DNA from: Clostridia bacterium
Lineage (GTDB): Bacteria > Bacillota > Clostridia > Christensenellales > CAG-138
DNA: 55,490 nucleotides
Assembly (NCBI GenBank): GCA_017448545.1
Contig: JAFSLH010000011.1
Span: 1 to 55,490 of the forward strand
Direction of reading: 5' to 3'
Positions 7,164 through 14,448 of this stretch are shown in pieces. Positions within the stretch are counted from its first letter, which is position 1, and each line of letters starts with the position of its first letter. The position numbers and the translations under genes are program-made. The notes beneath the pieces are model-generated. The model was not told the DNA's origin and did no database searches. It was given only the letters and a program-made list of their open reading frames with translations.

Positions 7164-9395
7164 TTATTTGCAACAAACCGCAATTGTGCAGTCGTTGAAC
7201 CCAATTCTTTCACAAATAGTACCAAACTTCTTAAGGATCATACTCGGTTCGATGTTCCCGATATATCCTTCAACTGAATAATACAATTCGTTTCTGGCAT
7301 CGCTGAAGAATCTATATGGTTTTGAATTAATGCTGCTGATCGCATCCATAAATACATGGTTTATACTATGACGTCTTGCTATAAGAAGCGGATCTGTTTC
7401 CTCTCGTTCAAAAACACTTTTGATTTGACTATACCGCTTCTGATCGCAAATAACATCTTTGCAGACAAAGTCGCTCTGCAATTTCTGCGCGAGAATCATG
7501 TAAGAAAACATTAAGTGCTCAATGGTTTCAGCGTCGGCAATAATAGCGTTTGCTAAAATGTTTTTGCAAAACCACGTCGAACATTTATCATAGCAATTCC
7601 GATCAAAAACGATCTTCAGAACAGAACGAATGATTCTATTTGCGATATCCAAATAGACAGAACTATTTTCTTTATCATATTTAGAAATAATTGAATAGAA
7701 AACAGTATGTTTGCTATTCAAATACGAATAGTCAAATTCTACAACCGTTTCACAGCAGAACTTGATAAAATCTAAATCGGCAATTTCATTTTCATCCAAT
7801 CCCTGTGAATTGTGATGATGATATAACTCTAAAAAACCATTTGTATAGAAATAATCATCAATCGATTTCAGCATTTTCCAAAATCGAAAGGATAGTTTGT
7901 TCTTATATTCAGCATTGCATACATTTGAGAATAGTTCACTTTGCAAATTGAACTCATTCTTCTCTGTTCTCCTCCAATCATAAACCGTCAGTGCTATACC
8001 CTGGTAGTATTCCGTTCGGCAAAGGTTGTTGTACTGAAACTTCTTTTTCAATGCCTCTCCTCTACTCCTTGAGAGATATGTGAAAACAGACCGTCCCGGA
8101 ACAACCAATTGCTTAAGTTTGACAAGCGTTGCAAAGAGACGAGGATCAAATTCATATTGATGATTTTCTCCATAAAATGTAAATTCTATCCATTTCAAAT
8201 ATGACTTATATAGATTCTCATAAGATAAAATATCTACTCCATCACTCCCGTTCCTATCCTTTTGAACATTAATGATTCTAATGCATTCCAAAACATCCTC
8301 ATAGGGTGAACCTTTTGAAAAATCAATGCCACGGCATGTGTCGCTATAAAAGCAGCCCATATCAAGCAAACATGTGATATCGTACTTATCAGTTACCCTC
8401 TTTAAAAAGTTTACATCATGCAGATTGCCTGTGATTCTTTTATCAAAAGGAATACTCTCGTCATCCTCAACAAAATCAATCGACGCAGCATTCAAACTCT
8501 TTAATTTGAAGTGAACAACTTTAACATCGTACTGTTCAGATTGCGGATCATCTTTATTCTCCCGAAAGAATCCATCTTTTGCCAATGCCTCAATGTTTAG
8601 TTTGCCATCATCCGAAAAAGAACCAAATGCCGCGATCAATATTACGTTTTCATTGCTTGCGCGGCAGTATGCATTCTTATATTTCTTTTTATAAGCGATT
8701 TGATGCCATATCTTTTCAATTAGTCTTGCGCTGTCAATTCGGCTTAAAGATTGTGCATGCTGAAAAGGAATGGCATTTATGTAATTGCCATCATATGTCT
8801 TTAAGTCGTCCTTCAACGCGCTTCTTGTCGCAACATATCTTTCACCAGCATATGTAAACTGAGCAAAATCATTTATGACCTTGCGTAGAGTTAAAGATCT
8901 TGCCGCAATCAACTTTCGTAATAGGTAAGACTCCTTATCCGGGTTCTCTGCAATCTCGTTAAGCTTGCGAGACATCAACTCCATCTTATGGTTATTAAGC
9001 AGAATATTAATGCTTGTCGTGCCATTCACTCGAAGATATGTTTCCCCTGAATCAACATCATATTGCAAACAAGCTGTGTTGTCATTCTCCAGAACGTCAT
9101 TCGAGTTGTTGTATGTGGCATGATCGTCGAAGTATCCGAAAGCACTTAAGAATACTTCTTCTCCCCACGGGGCTCCAATAGAATACGGGTCTTTTGAATA
9201 CTTGTTGAATAAATCAACAGTTCTAGTATAGAACTGATAAAACCGCTGAGCCAAGGCAGAATCCGTCTGTTCTTGTTGATCAAAACCATTTACCAGTGAA
9301 GAAATGTATTCCAATATCGCTTGTTTATTTTTTGGTACGACAACAATGCTGCCTTCATCAGTCAGCATTGAATTATTTTTCTCTTTATCAGCCAT
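7164..9395 (-). CDS. 743-aa protein of unknown family, first gene of the three-gene unit
   Basis: I recognise no domain. The protein is soluble-looking, with no signal peptide or membrane segment, mixed alpha/beta at the N-terminus (residues about 1-350) and mostly helical later. Possibly functional segments are NENVILIAAFGSFSDDG (about 240-256), a beta-strand-then-loop pattern, and the acidic FVEDDESIPFDKR. Cysteines are scattered rather than paired, including the terminal CTIAVCCK. The ATG at 9395 has no strong Shine-Dalgarno site. It ends 23 nt before the ATPase gene, so the two are translationally close and certainly co-transcribed. Codon use and AT-richness match the rest of the island. 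It could be a sensor or scaffold for the ATPase and HD protein; this is inference from gene order only. Confidence 0.7.
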   Translation of the reverse strand: MADKEKNNSMLTDEGSIVVVPKNKQAILEYISSLVNGFDQQEQTDSALAQRFYQFYTRTVDLFNKYSKDPYSIGAPWGEEVFLSAFGYFDDHATYNNSNDVLENDNTACLQYDVDSGETYLRVNGTTSINILLNNHKMELMSRKLNEIAENPDKESYLLRKLIAARSLTLRKVINDFAQFTYAGERYVATRSALKDDLKTYDGNYINAIPFQHAQSLSRIDSARLIEKIWHQIAYKKKYKNAYCRASNENVILIAAFGSFSDDGKLNIEALAKDGFFRENKDDPQSEQYDVKVVHFKLKSLNAASIDFVEDDESIPFDKRITGNLHDVNFLKRVTDKYDITCLLDMGCFYSDTCRGIDFSKGSPYEDVLECIRIINVQKDRNGSDGVDILSYENLYKSYLKWIEFTFYGENHQYEFDPRLFATLVKLKQLVVPGRSVFTYLSRSRGEALKKKFQYNNLCRTEYYQGIALTVYDWRRTEKNEFNLQSELFSNVCNAEYKNKLSFRFWKMLKSIDDYFYTNGFLELYHHHNSQGLDENEIADLDFIKFCCETVVEFDYSYLNSKHTVFYSIISKYDKENSSVYLDIANRIIRSVLKIVFDRNCYDKCSTWFCKNILANAIIADAETIEHLMFSYMILAQKLQSDFVCKDVICDQKRYSQIKSVFEREETDPLLIARRHSINHVFMDAISSINSKPYRFFSDARNELYYSVEGYIGNIEPSMILKKFGTICERIGFNDCTIAVCCK

Positions 9396-9590
9396 TCAAT
9401 AGTTCCCGAACACCAAGCTGACCGCTTTGATCAGTTTTAGCTGCTCCTTTCCTTTCATAATAATATGATATGCTGTTTATGAACAACTTTGCTCATAACT
9501 CTGAGGGGGACCTCAAAAATCTGAACTAGCGCATAAACAATGCCGTAGCTATCCTAGACAAGAAAATCTAAACGATATAAGCTACACGTC

Positions 9591-9644
9591 TCAAAGAAAA
9601 GGCATCTGCTTTTTGATCAGGCGGCTTTGATCCCTACCCAGCAT
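9591..9644 (-). CDS. 17-residue ORF in the operon leader
   Basis: ATG at 9644 preceded by AGGAGG at ideal spacing; the peptide is short and basic and ends LIKKQMPFL. It follows a strong promoter and lies about 200 nt upstream of the 743-aa gene. It could be a leader peptide or the surviving 5' end of a lost gene. Apart from this ORF and its promoter, the 9,396-9,850 stretch shows no gene; it contains AGCT-ended half-palindromes (GTAGCT...AGCTAC) downstream of the tiny ORF. Confidence 0.35.
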   Translation of the reverse strand: MLGRDQSRLIKKQMPFL

Positions 9645-9686
9645 TCTCAAGACCTCCTATTACAAACGATAGACTCATTCGATATT

Positions 9687-9714
9687 ATTATATCAAGTGT
9701 TCTTAAGATTTCAA
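9687..9714 (-). promoter_or_regulatory. Strong promoter upstream of the three-gene unit
   Basis: Minus strand TTGAAA, 16-nt spacer, TATAAT (perfect -10). It drives the 17-residue ORF and is the only clear promoter I see before the 743-aa gene, giving a leader of roughly 280 nt. Confidence 0.6.
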
Positions 9715-9853
9715 CATCTATTTTTCAAAACAGATGCCGAAATTTTAAAATAATCGGTATATGTAAGACAATAGGTGGTACACATACCAGGAAATGCCAA
9801 TTATTTAGCCTTAGAGCCCTGTTAGAATCGCAATGCTCTTACAAGCAAAGCTT

Positions 9854-10040
9854 TTACCTTACATGATATTTATAGACGATAAATTTACCATCTTGGATTC
9901 CTCTGTCATTGAACATATTTTCATAATCAACGTTCGTTTATATCGGCTGTTCTGCTTTACTCTATTAGAACTTGCAGTATGTCAAAGATGCAGCCAAACT
10001 GCAGAGGGCTATTGCTAGAATATGCCATCAAATTTCTCAT
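9854..10040 (-). pseudogene. Remnant of a small gene of about 60 codons
   Basis: Minus strand AAAAGGAG, then two in-frame ATGs at 10040 and 10028, then 23 protein-like codons (SPLQFGCIFDILQVLIE) ending in a stop. After a frame change the sequence continues as a second protein-like piece, NVDYENMFNDRGIQDGKF to VYKYHVR and a stop at 9854. Read together they look like one small soluble protein broken by a nonsense codon and a frameshift. The family is not recognised. The relic supports decay within the island. Confidence 0.35.
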
Positions 10041-10101
10041 CTCCTTTTACCGGTTTTCTTTCCAGTTAATTCATTTACCATGCTGTTCAGTTTGAGCCTT
10101 T

Positions 10102-10197
10102 TTATTCGATGATATACCAGTCAATAATAGCTTGTGCCATCTTAGCGCCGAATGGCCATATCGTCACTGCCGTAAAGAAGATTTCACAGTAATCCAC
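10102..10197 (-). CDS. Small ORF abutting the metallo-hydrolase 3' end
   Basis: A 31-codon frame from a GTG at 10197 to a stop at 10102, with sequence such as TIWPFGAKMAQAIIDWYIIE. The same frame stays open upstream into the end of the metallo-hydrolase gene. It may therefore be the true C-terminus of that protein after a +1 shift rather than a separate gene. No ribosome-binding site is seen. Low confidence as an independent gene. Confidence 0.25.
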   Translation of the reverse strand: MDYCEIFFTAVTIWPFGAKMAQAIIDWYIIE

Positions 10198-10198
10198 T

Positions 10199-11350
10199 TT
10201 ATCTAACAATAAAGGATGCTTCACTTTCTTTTCTCTCGGTAACAATGTAAAATAGACAACCCTTAAATAGCATGTCTTTTATCACATAGTCATGAGGATG
10301 CCTATATCTATTATAAACTCCAACAGAAACAACATAGTATCTTGATTGATCATTTGTGAGTTCTTCGTTGTAATTATACTTTGATCCATGATGTGGCACT
10401 TGAATGCATCCTATCGATTCCCAATACTCTGAAAGTGCCCTTACTAAACCGTCCCATTTTCTCTTTCCGTTCGCATCATAATCTCCCATGTATAAACACC
10501 CCGGCTTTGCTATATGATCAAAACAGCATTCATTTGCACAGCATTTGAATCTTGTCGACCGAAAAACATCGTATTTAACTTGGACCATATTGTTTTTTGG
10601 TCCCGAAAACAATACCATAGAGTTGGTATTTAGACTTCCCGGTATCTTTTTAAAAGCATTTTTTATCTTTTCAATGTTATTAGGCTCGTTTTCAACAAGT
10701 CTTAAGATTTCATTTAGAGTCATTCGCTTTTTAAAAACTTTTTCCAGTTCAATTAGCAACTCATCATATCTCGTTTCCTGCTGAAAATTATAAGGAACAT
10801 AATGCCATTCATAAACAATTTCATTGTTATCGTTTGGTAAAAGTCGATAAGTAACATCTTCACCAGACGGAACAATTCTATTACTTTTATAATTCTCCTG
10901 ATCGTTCTTAAAGCTATCGCTTTGATATATTTGCACATAGTATATGGTAGTGTCCCATGGAATGAGCCCATGTAAGCTGTGAAAACTCTTGAAAAATGAA
11001 GAGAAGAATCTTTTATTTGAAGAAAATGAAAGACCAGTCAAACAAACTAATTGCAGATAACTCAATTCCTCTTCTGTGACCAAAGGAATAAAGAGGTTTT
11101 TAACCCTATAGTGCTCAAGTATATATGGGAGACCATTAATATGGTCCTCGTCAAAATGAGATATAAATACAGCGTGTATGTTCGAATGTTCCTTTATATT
11201 TTCTTTCAAACAAGCTATAAGTGTATCTACTGATGTCGACGAACCACAGTCATACAATACAGTAATATTTTGTCTTTCATCATCCTTCAAGTTAAATTTC
11301 TCAATATAACAAGCACCTTGCCCAACTGGTAAAAAACTTCTTATCATCAT
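10199..11350 (-). CDS. ComEC/Rec2-like metallo-beta-lactamase-fold hydrolase
   Basis: 383 aa counting from the ATG at 11350; the GTG at 11362 is an alternative. The metal ligands of the MBL fold are visible: SHFDEDHINGL (His65, Asp67, Asp69, His70), GD at about 289-290 in CLYMGDYD, the PHHGS motif at 319-323, and RHPHD near 351. PHHGS and the fused D-E-D-H form are typical of the ComEC-type MBL branch found in stand-alone 'competence-like' hydrolases. There is no membrane segment, so it is cytoplasmic and not a DNA-uptake channel. The residues between 85 and 270 are an unusual long insertion. Such proteins occur often in defence and mobile regions, sometimes paired with helicase- or ATPase-like genes. 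Whether it belongs with the three-gene unit 800 nt downstream is unclear. Confidence 0.8.
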   Translation of the reverse strand: MMIRSFLPVGQGACYIEKFNLKDDERQNITVLYDCGSSTSVDTLIACLKENIKEHSNIHAVFISHFDEDHINGLPYILEHYRVKNLFIPLVTEEELSYLQLVCLTGLSFSSNKRFFSSFFKSFHSLHGLIPWDTTIYYVQIYQSDSFKNDQENYKSNRIVPSGEDVTYRLLPNDNNEIVYEWHYVPYNFQQETRYDELLIELEKVFKKRMTLNEILRLVENEPNNIEKIKNAFKKIPGSLNTNSMVLFSGPKNNMVQVKYDVFRSTRFKCCANECCFDHIAKPGCLYMGDYDANGKRKWDGLVRALSEYWESIGCIQVPHHGSKYNYNEELTNDQSRYYVVSVGVYNRYRHPHDYVIKDMLFKGCLFYIVTERKESEASFIVR

Positions 11351-11729
11351 GTTTTGCCCCACCCCGATTCTTAATCGCTCTCAATACTTCTATATTTCGA
11401 AAACAATGCAAAAGCGTTTGTTTCCTAATTCTGACACCTGCTAGAAAGTGTTCAAACGAAGGATTGTTTCGTCATTTTATTGTATAAAGAAGACGAAAAC
11501 ATTCTTAGATGATTCCATACTGTTTTTCCTTTCAAGGAGTTCTATATATAAAGAAACCACAATATGCAAAAAAATCCATTGTAAAAATAATATATTATTT
11601 CAAAGCAATTTTTCTTCACTAATAATCGCAATCTCTCTATCGTTATTACCCTGTTTGACATAAAACTAGCAATCATGCGCATAATATTTCTCAATTGAAA
11701 ATCCTTATCCGTGAAATTGCTATTTTATT

Positions 11730-11765
11730 TTGACTAACTTTTTGACTAACTTTTGACTAACTTTC
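11730..11765. repeat. Triple TTGACTAACTTT direct repeat near the island end
   Basis: Three copies of TGACTAACTTT at 11-12 nt spacing, followed by GTGGAC twice (11,769 and 11,788) and GGACTAAAAC. Short direct repeats beside an attachment site are the usual arm-type binding sites of tyrosine integrases, which is the likely meaning here. The rest of 11,351-11,893 shows no gene: it is AT-rich, with only short chance frames on both strands. Confidence 0.5.
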
Positions 11766-11833
11766 CTGTGGACGAAATGGGCTTTTTGTGGACTATATGG
11801 ACTAAAACGGGGTCGTGCGGAATTACAAAAAAC

Positions 11834-11867
11834 GCCCTAAAATAGGCACTTTTCAGTGATTTAGGGC
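11834..11867. other. Nested hairpin next to the attachment site
   Basis: Outer stem GCCCTAAA / TTTAGGGC encloses a second stem CACT / AGTG. It lies about 30 nt from the tRNA scar and has no T tract. It may be a recombination accessory structure (Xis or bending-protein region). Confidence 0.35.
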
Positions 11868-11893
11868 AGAATGAACAGATTGTTGGAATGCAA

Positions 11894-11938
11894 CTCCTAA
11901 GCGAAAGGTCGCGCGTTCAAGTCGCGCCAGGGACGCCA
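11894..11938 (+). other. 3' half of tRNA-Arg(CCU): attachment-site scar of the island
   Basis: From C32 of the anticodon loop to the CCA end the sequence fits a tRNA exactly: loop CTCCTAA (anticodon CCT, U33 present), variable AGGTC, T-stem GCGCG / CGCGC around TTCAAGT, acceptor CAGGGAC, discriminator G, CCA. Upstream of the anticodon loop the match stops: the 27-31 positions do not pair with 39-43, and no acceptor 5' strand (GTCCCTG) appears 70 nt back. This is what remains when an element integrates at a tRNA 3' end with crossover at the anticodon loop. The intact tRNA should be at the other, left, end of the element, outside the window. Confidence 0.78.
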
Positions 11939-11969
11939 AACCCCCGAAAACAGTGCGTTTTCGGGGGTT
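11939..11969 (+). terminator. Native terminator of the tRNA-Arg gene
   Basis: Perfect 13-bp stem AACCCCCGAAAAC / GTTTTCGGGGGTT immediately after CCA. Its presence shows that the original chromosomal 3' side of the tRNA gene is retained here. Confidence 0.75.
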
Positions 11970-11987
11970 CCATTTTCCTGCTATTTA

Positions 11988-12222
11988 CTACGTTTCTTTT
12001 ATAAACAACAAAACGGTTTCTTCGGCATTCAGATGAAAGACTTCCGGCGAGTATGGTGCTGCTACCTTGTTCCAAAGCTGTTTTGCAGCAACATTCTTTT
12101 CATTATACTTGATCTCCCACTGTCCGGGATGCTTTTCCAGTATTACGTTTGCGGCGGCAAAAGCAAAATGTCTTCTGCGATACGCAGGAAAAATAGTGAA
12201 CTCTGCCATGGTATGATCCGGG
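11988..12222 (-). pseudogene. C-terminal half of a GNAT acetyltransferase
   Basis: About 78 codons matching the end of a GNAT family N-acetyltransferase: AEFTIFPAYRRRHFAF (acetyl-CoA region variant with RRR), then GQWEIKYNEKNVAAKQLWNKV, the usual last strand and helix. The upstream half, with the rest of the acetyl-CoA fold, is absent. The coding match stops at the first REP-like palindrome (12,223), and no N-terminal half lies on the other side of the transposase. It is therefore a remnant created by deletion or insertion, not a working enzyme. Confidence 0.65.
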
Positions 12223-12304
12223 AACACAGGGGGACGGTTCTTCTGTGTTCTGTTCTCTCACACGCATGGCAGCGTTCACACAGCAAGAACCGTCCCCGCT
12301 GTGT
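12223..12304. repeat. Pair of inverted REP-like palindromes, 3' of the transposase
   Basis: Two 27-nt units in opposite orientation (12,223-12,249 and 12,278-12,304). Each has ACACA-type ends that pair with each other around the core GGGGACGGTTCTT. The second reaches into the end of the transposase gene. They are REP/BIME-type elements recognised by the neighbouring Y1 transposase. Confidence 0.7.
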
Positions 12305-12305
12305 G

Positions 12306-13058
12306 TTACCGTGCTTTGTACTTTCGCACGATCTCCGTCGAAACTCCCGTAATCCGCGCGATTTGTCTGATTGACAGTTTCTCGCGCATCCGTTCGATCG
12401 CTCTCACTTGCTTCTCATACGGAAGCTTCTGAAACGCACTCGGCTGATCGCACTTGCAAATGCCCTTCATGATCTCCCGCGCTTCTTCATCCGTCTTTCT
12501 GCCAGACTCCGCTATTTCAAGGCACTCAAATTCCGTCGGTGTATTGAAAAACGTCTCAAGATCCTCGCCTTCCATCATTGCCTTGATGTCTTCCGTCTGT
12601 GCATACGGCGCTTTTCGAAGGTCTAAATACTCCTGTATGCTACTGTACGGATACTCTTCGCATCGCTTGCAGATTCCCGCCTTTACCGGATTCCGATGCA
12701 CGTATCGCACTACAGCAATCAAATATGCGTCATCTTCCACCGGCTCGCTTCCGTATCGGTCTTGAAACAGGTGCCCGCAGCGTTTATACTTCCAGTTGTA
12801 CCAGTAAACGAAGCGTACTCCGATCCGCTTTATGATCTGTTCAAGCGGCTCATTTCCTTCCTTCAATACGAGATGCACGTGATTCCCCATCAGACAATAT
12901 GCGTACAATGTAAATTCGCTGATTGCACGACTGTCCGATACTGCCTGCAAAAACCGTTCTGCATCTTCGGCGTCGATAAAAATCTGCTGTCGGTTAATTC
13001 CTCGCAGCGTAACGTGGTAGACGCCCGTTTTGCTCTTCTTTCTTGCTGTTCTCGGCAT
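12306..13058 (-). CDS. REP-associated tyrosine transposase (RAYT, IS200/IS605 Y1 type)
   Basis: 250 aa. The N-terminal 150 residues are a Y1 transposase domain: TGVYHVTLRGINRQQIF, the metal-binding HUH motif GNHVHLVL, and FQDRYGSEPVEDDAYLIAVVRYVHRNP, where the helix carrying the catalytic Tyr is expected. The C-terminal 45 residues (YEKQVRAIERMREKLSIRQIARITGVSTEIVRKYKAR) are a DnaA-like helix-turn-helix for sequence recognition. Single-strand nicking and joining of REP palindromes is the family role. It is complete and framed by four copies of its presumed target palindrome. It lies in the host-like sequence, just outside the tRNA scar. Confidence 0.92.
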   Translation of the reverse strand: MPRTARKKSKTGVYHVTLRGINRQQIFIDAEDAERFLQAVSDSRAISEFTLYAYCLMGNHVHLVLKEGNEPLEQIIKRIGVRFVYWYNWKYKRCGHLFQDRYGSEPVEDDAYLIAVVRYVHRNPVKAGICKRCEEYPYSSIQEYLDLRKAPYAQTEDIKAMMEGEDLETFFNTPTEFECLEIAESGRKTDEEAREIMKGICKCDQPSAFQKLPYEKQVRAIERMREKLSIRQIARITGVSTEIVRKYKAR

Positions 13059-13108
13059 GAAAGCACCCCCTTCATGCCTTGATTCTACTCGTTTTTCATC
13101 GTCCTGTC

Positions 13109-13163
13109 AACACAGAAGAACCGTCCCCTTGTGTTGAACACAGAAGAACCGTCCCCTTGTGTT
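13109..13163. repeat. Two tandem REP-like palindromes 5' of the transposase
   Basis: Two identical 27-nt copies one base apart (13,109-13,135 and 13,137-13,163), with AACACA/TGTGTT ends and core AAGAACCGTCCCC. They are direct repeats here, whereas the pair on the other side is inverted. Confidence 0.75.
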
Positions 13164-13189
13164 GTTGATTCCACATAAAACGTTGAAGA

Positions 13190-13259
13190 ACCAAAAAAAG
13201 AAGCCCCGAAGGGGCAATGAAAGATTCACGCATGGGGCTGTTCAGCGGAACAGCCCCAT
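13190..13259 (-). terminator. Terminator region of the guaA-glmS-pyrG-dapF-dapL operon
   Basis: Two hairpins follow dapL on the minus strand. The first, ATGGGGCTGTTC / GAACAGCCCCAT (13,232-13,259), is 7 nt past the stop. The second is GCCCC-TTCG-GGGGC followed by TTCTTTTTTT (13,190-13,216), a classic intrinsic terminator. Confidence 0.8.
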
Positions 13260-13266
13260 AGTTTTT

Positions 13267-14448
13267 TCATCGGAGCAGTTGTTCGAGGCGCTCGGCGGCG
13301 ACAGCGGTGTCTTCGCGGCTGCCGAAGGTGGAGAAGCGGAAATAGCCTTCACCGCAGGGGCCGAAGCCGACGCCGGGGGTTCCGACCACCTGCACGCGGT
13401 GCAGCAGCTCGTCGAAGAACGTCCAGCTGTCCATGCCGCTCGGGCACTTCATCCAGAGATACGGGCCGTTCCTGCCGCCGGTATACCAGACGCCGGCGCG
13501 ATCCAGCGCGTCGGTCAGCAGCTTGGCGTTGCCCTTGTAGAACCGAATCTGCGCCGCGATCTGCGCCTGCCCCTCCGGCGTAAACGCCGCCGCGCCGCCG
13601 CGCTGCAGGATGTAGGAGACGCCGTTCGTCTTGGTCGTGCGGTTGCGCACCCACATGGCGTTCAGCGACATCCCCTCCCGCACGAGCGCTTTCGGGACGA
13701 CGGTGTAGCCGAGCCGCGTGCCGGTGAACCCGGCCGTTTTCGACAGGGAGCAAATCTCGATTGCGCAGGTCTTTGCGCCGGACAGTTCGAAAATGCTGTG
13801 CGGGATGTCCGCGTCCGCAATATATGCTTCGTACGCCGCGTCGAACAGGATCACCGCGCCGCAGTCGTTGGCATAGTTGACCCACTGCTGCAGCTGCGCG
13901 CGCGTATAGGCCGCGCCGGTCGGGTTGTTCGGCGAGCAAAGATAGATCAGATCGGTCTTTTCGCCCTTTGGCGGCATCGGCAGAAAGCCGTTCGACTCGT
14001 CCGCCGAGAGCCGGACGACGGCGCGCCCCGCCATCACGCTCGCGTCGATGTAGGCGGGATAGGCCGGTTCCATGATCATCGCCGTATTCGACCGGTCGAA
14101 CAGATCGAGCAGATCGCCGAGCTCGTCGCTCGCGCCGCTCGACACAAACACTTCTTCCGGTTCCAACGATACGCCGCGCGAGGCGTAATGGCCGGCGATC
14201 GCCTTCCGAAGGAACGGCGCGCCGCATTCCGGCTGATAGCCCTGAAAGGTTTCCGCGTGCGCCTGCTCGTCCACGGCCTTGTGCAGCGCCGCAATGACCG
14301 CGTCGCAAAGCGGCAGCGTCACGTCGCCGATTCCCATGCGGTACAGTTTCTGCTCCGGATGCGCTTCGCGGTAGGCGGCGACCTTGGCCGCGATGCCTGC
14401 GAACAGGTACGAATCCTTCAGTTCGGCATACGCTTTGTTCGGAATCAT
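13267..14448 (-). CDS. dapL: LL-diaminopimelate aminotransferase
   Basis: 393 aa, PLP-dependent class I aminotransferase that makes LL-diaminopimelate from tetrahydrodipicolinate and glutamate in one step, for lysine and peptidoglycan. Visible features: the N-terminal AELKDSYLFAGIAAKVAAY typical of DapL, YRMGIGDVTLPLCDAV, the SSGASDELGDLLDLF cofactor-phosphate segment, CSPNNPTGAAY, and the PLP lysine in CSLSKTAGFTGTRLGY. The start is the ATG at 14448, overlapping the dapF stop by ATGA. A longer open frame upstream is dapF overlap, not this gene. It is the last gene of the operon. Its pairing with dapF places the aminotransferase pathway of DAP synthesis here. Confidence 0.95.
   Translation of the reverse strand: MIPNKAYAELKDSYLFAGIAAKVAAYREAHPEQKLYRMGIGDVTLPLCDAVIAALHKAVDEQAHAETFQGYQPECGAPFLRKAIAGHYASRGVSLEPEEVFVSSGASDELGDLLDLFDRSNTAMIMEPAYPAYIDASVMAGRAVVRLSADESNGFLPMPPKGEKTDLIYLCSPNNPTGAAYTRAQLQQWVNYANDCGAVILFDAAYEAYIADADIPHSIFELSGAKTCAIEICSLSKTAGFTGTRLGYTVVPKALVREGMSLNAMWVRNRTTKTNGVSYILQRGGAAAFTPEGQAQIAAQIRFYKGNAKLLTDALDRAGVWYTGGRNGPYLWMKCPSGMDSWTFFDELLHRVQVVGTPGVGFGPCGEGYFRFSTFGSREDTAVAAERLEQLLR

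Noticed and set aside
10199-11350. Competence DNA channel ComEC
   Set aside because: Only the MBL domain is present; there are no transmembrane competence segments.
11448-11663. 71-aa plus-strand frame left of the attachment site, and the 79- and 61-aa frames at 9,627-9,866 and 9,833-10,018
   Set aside because: No ribosome sites, low-complexity AT-driven composition, and they run antisense to better-supported promoter or relic signals.
11860-11938. Complete tRNA-Arg gene
   Set aside because: No acceptor 5' strand or D-arm is present upstream, and the anticodon stem does not pair; only the 3' half is real.
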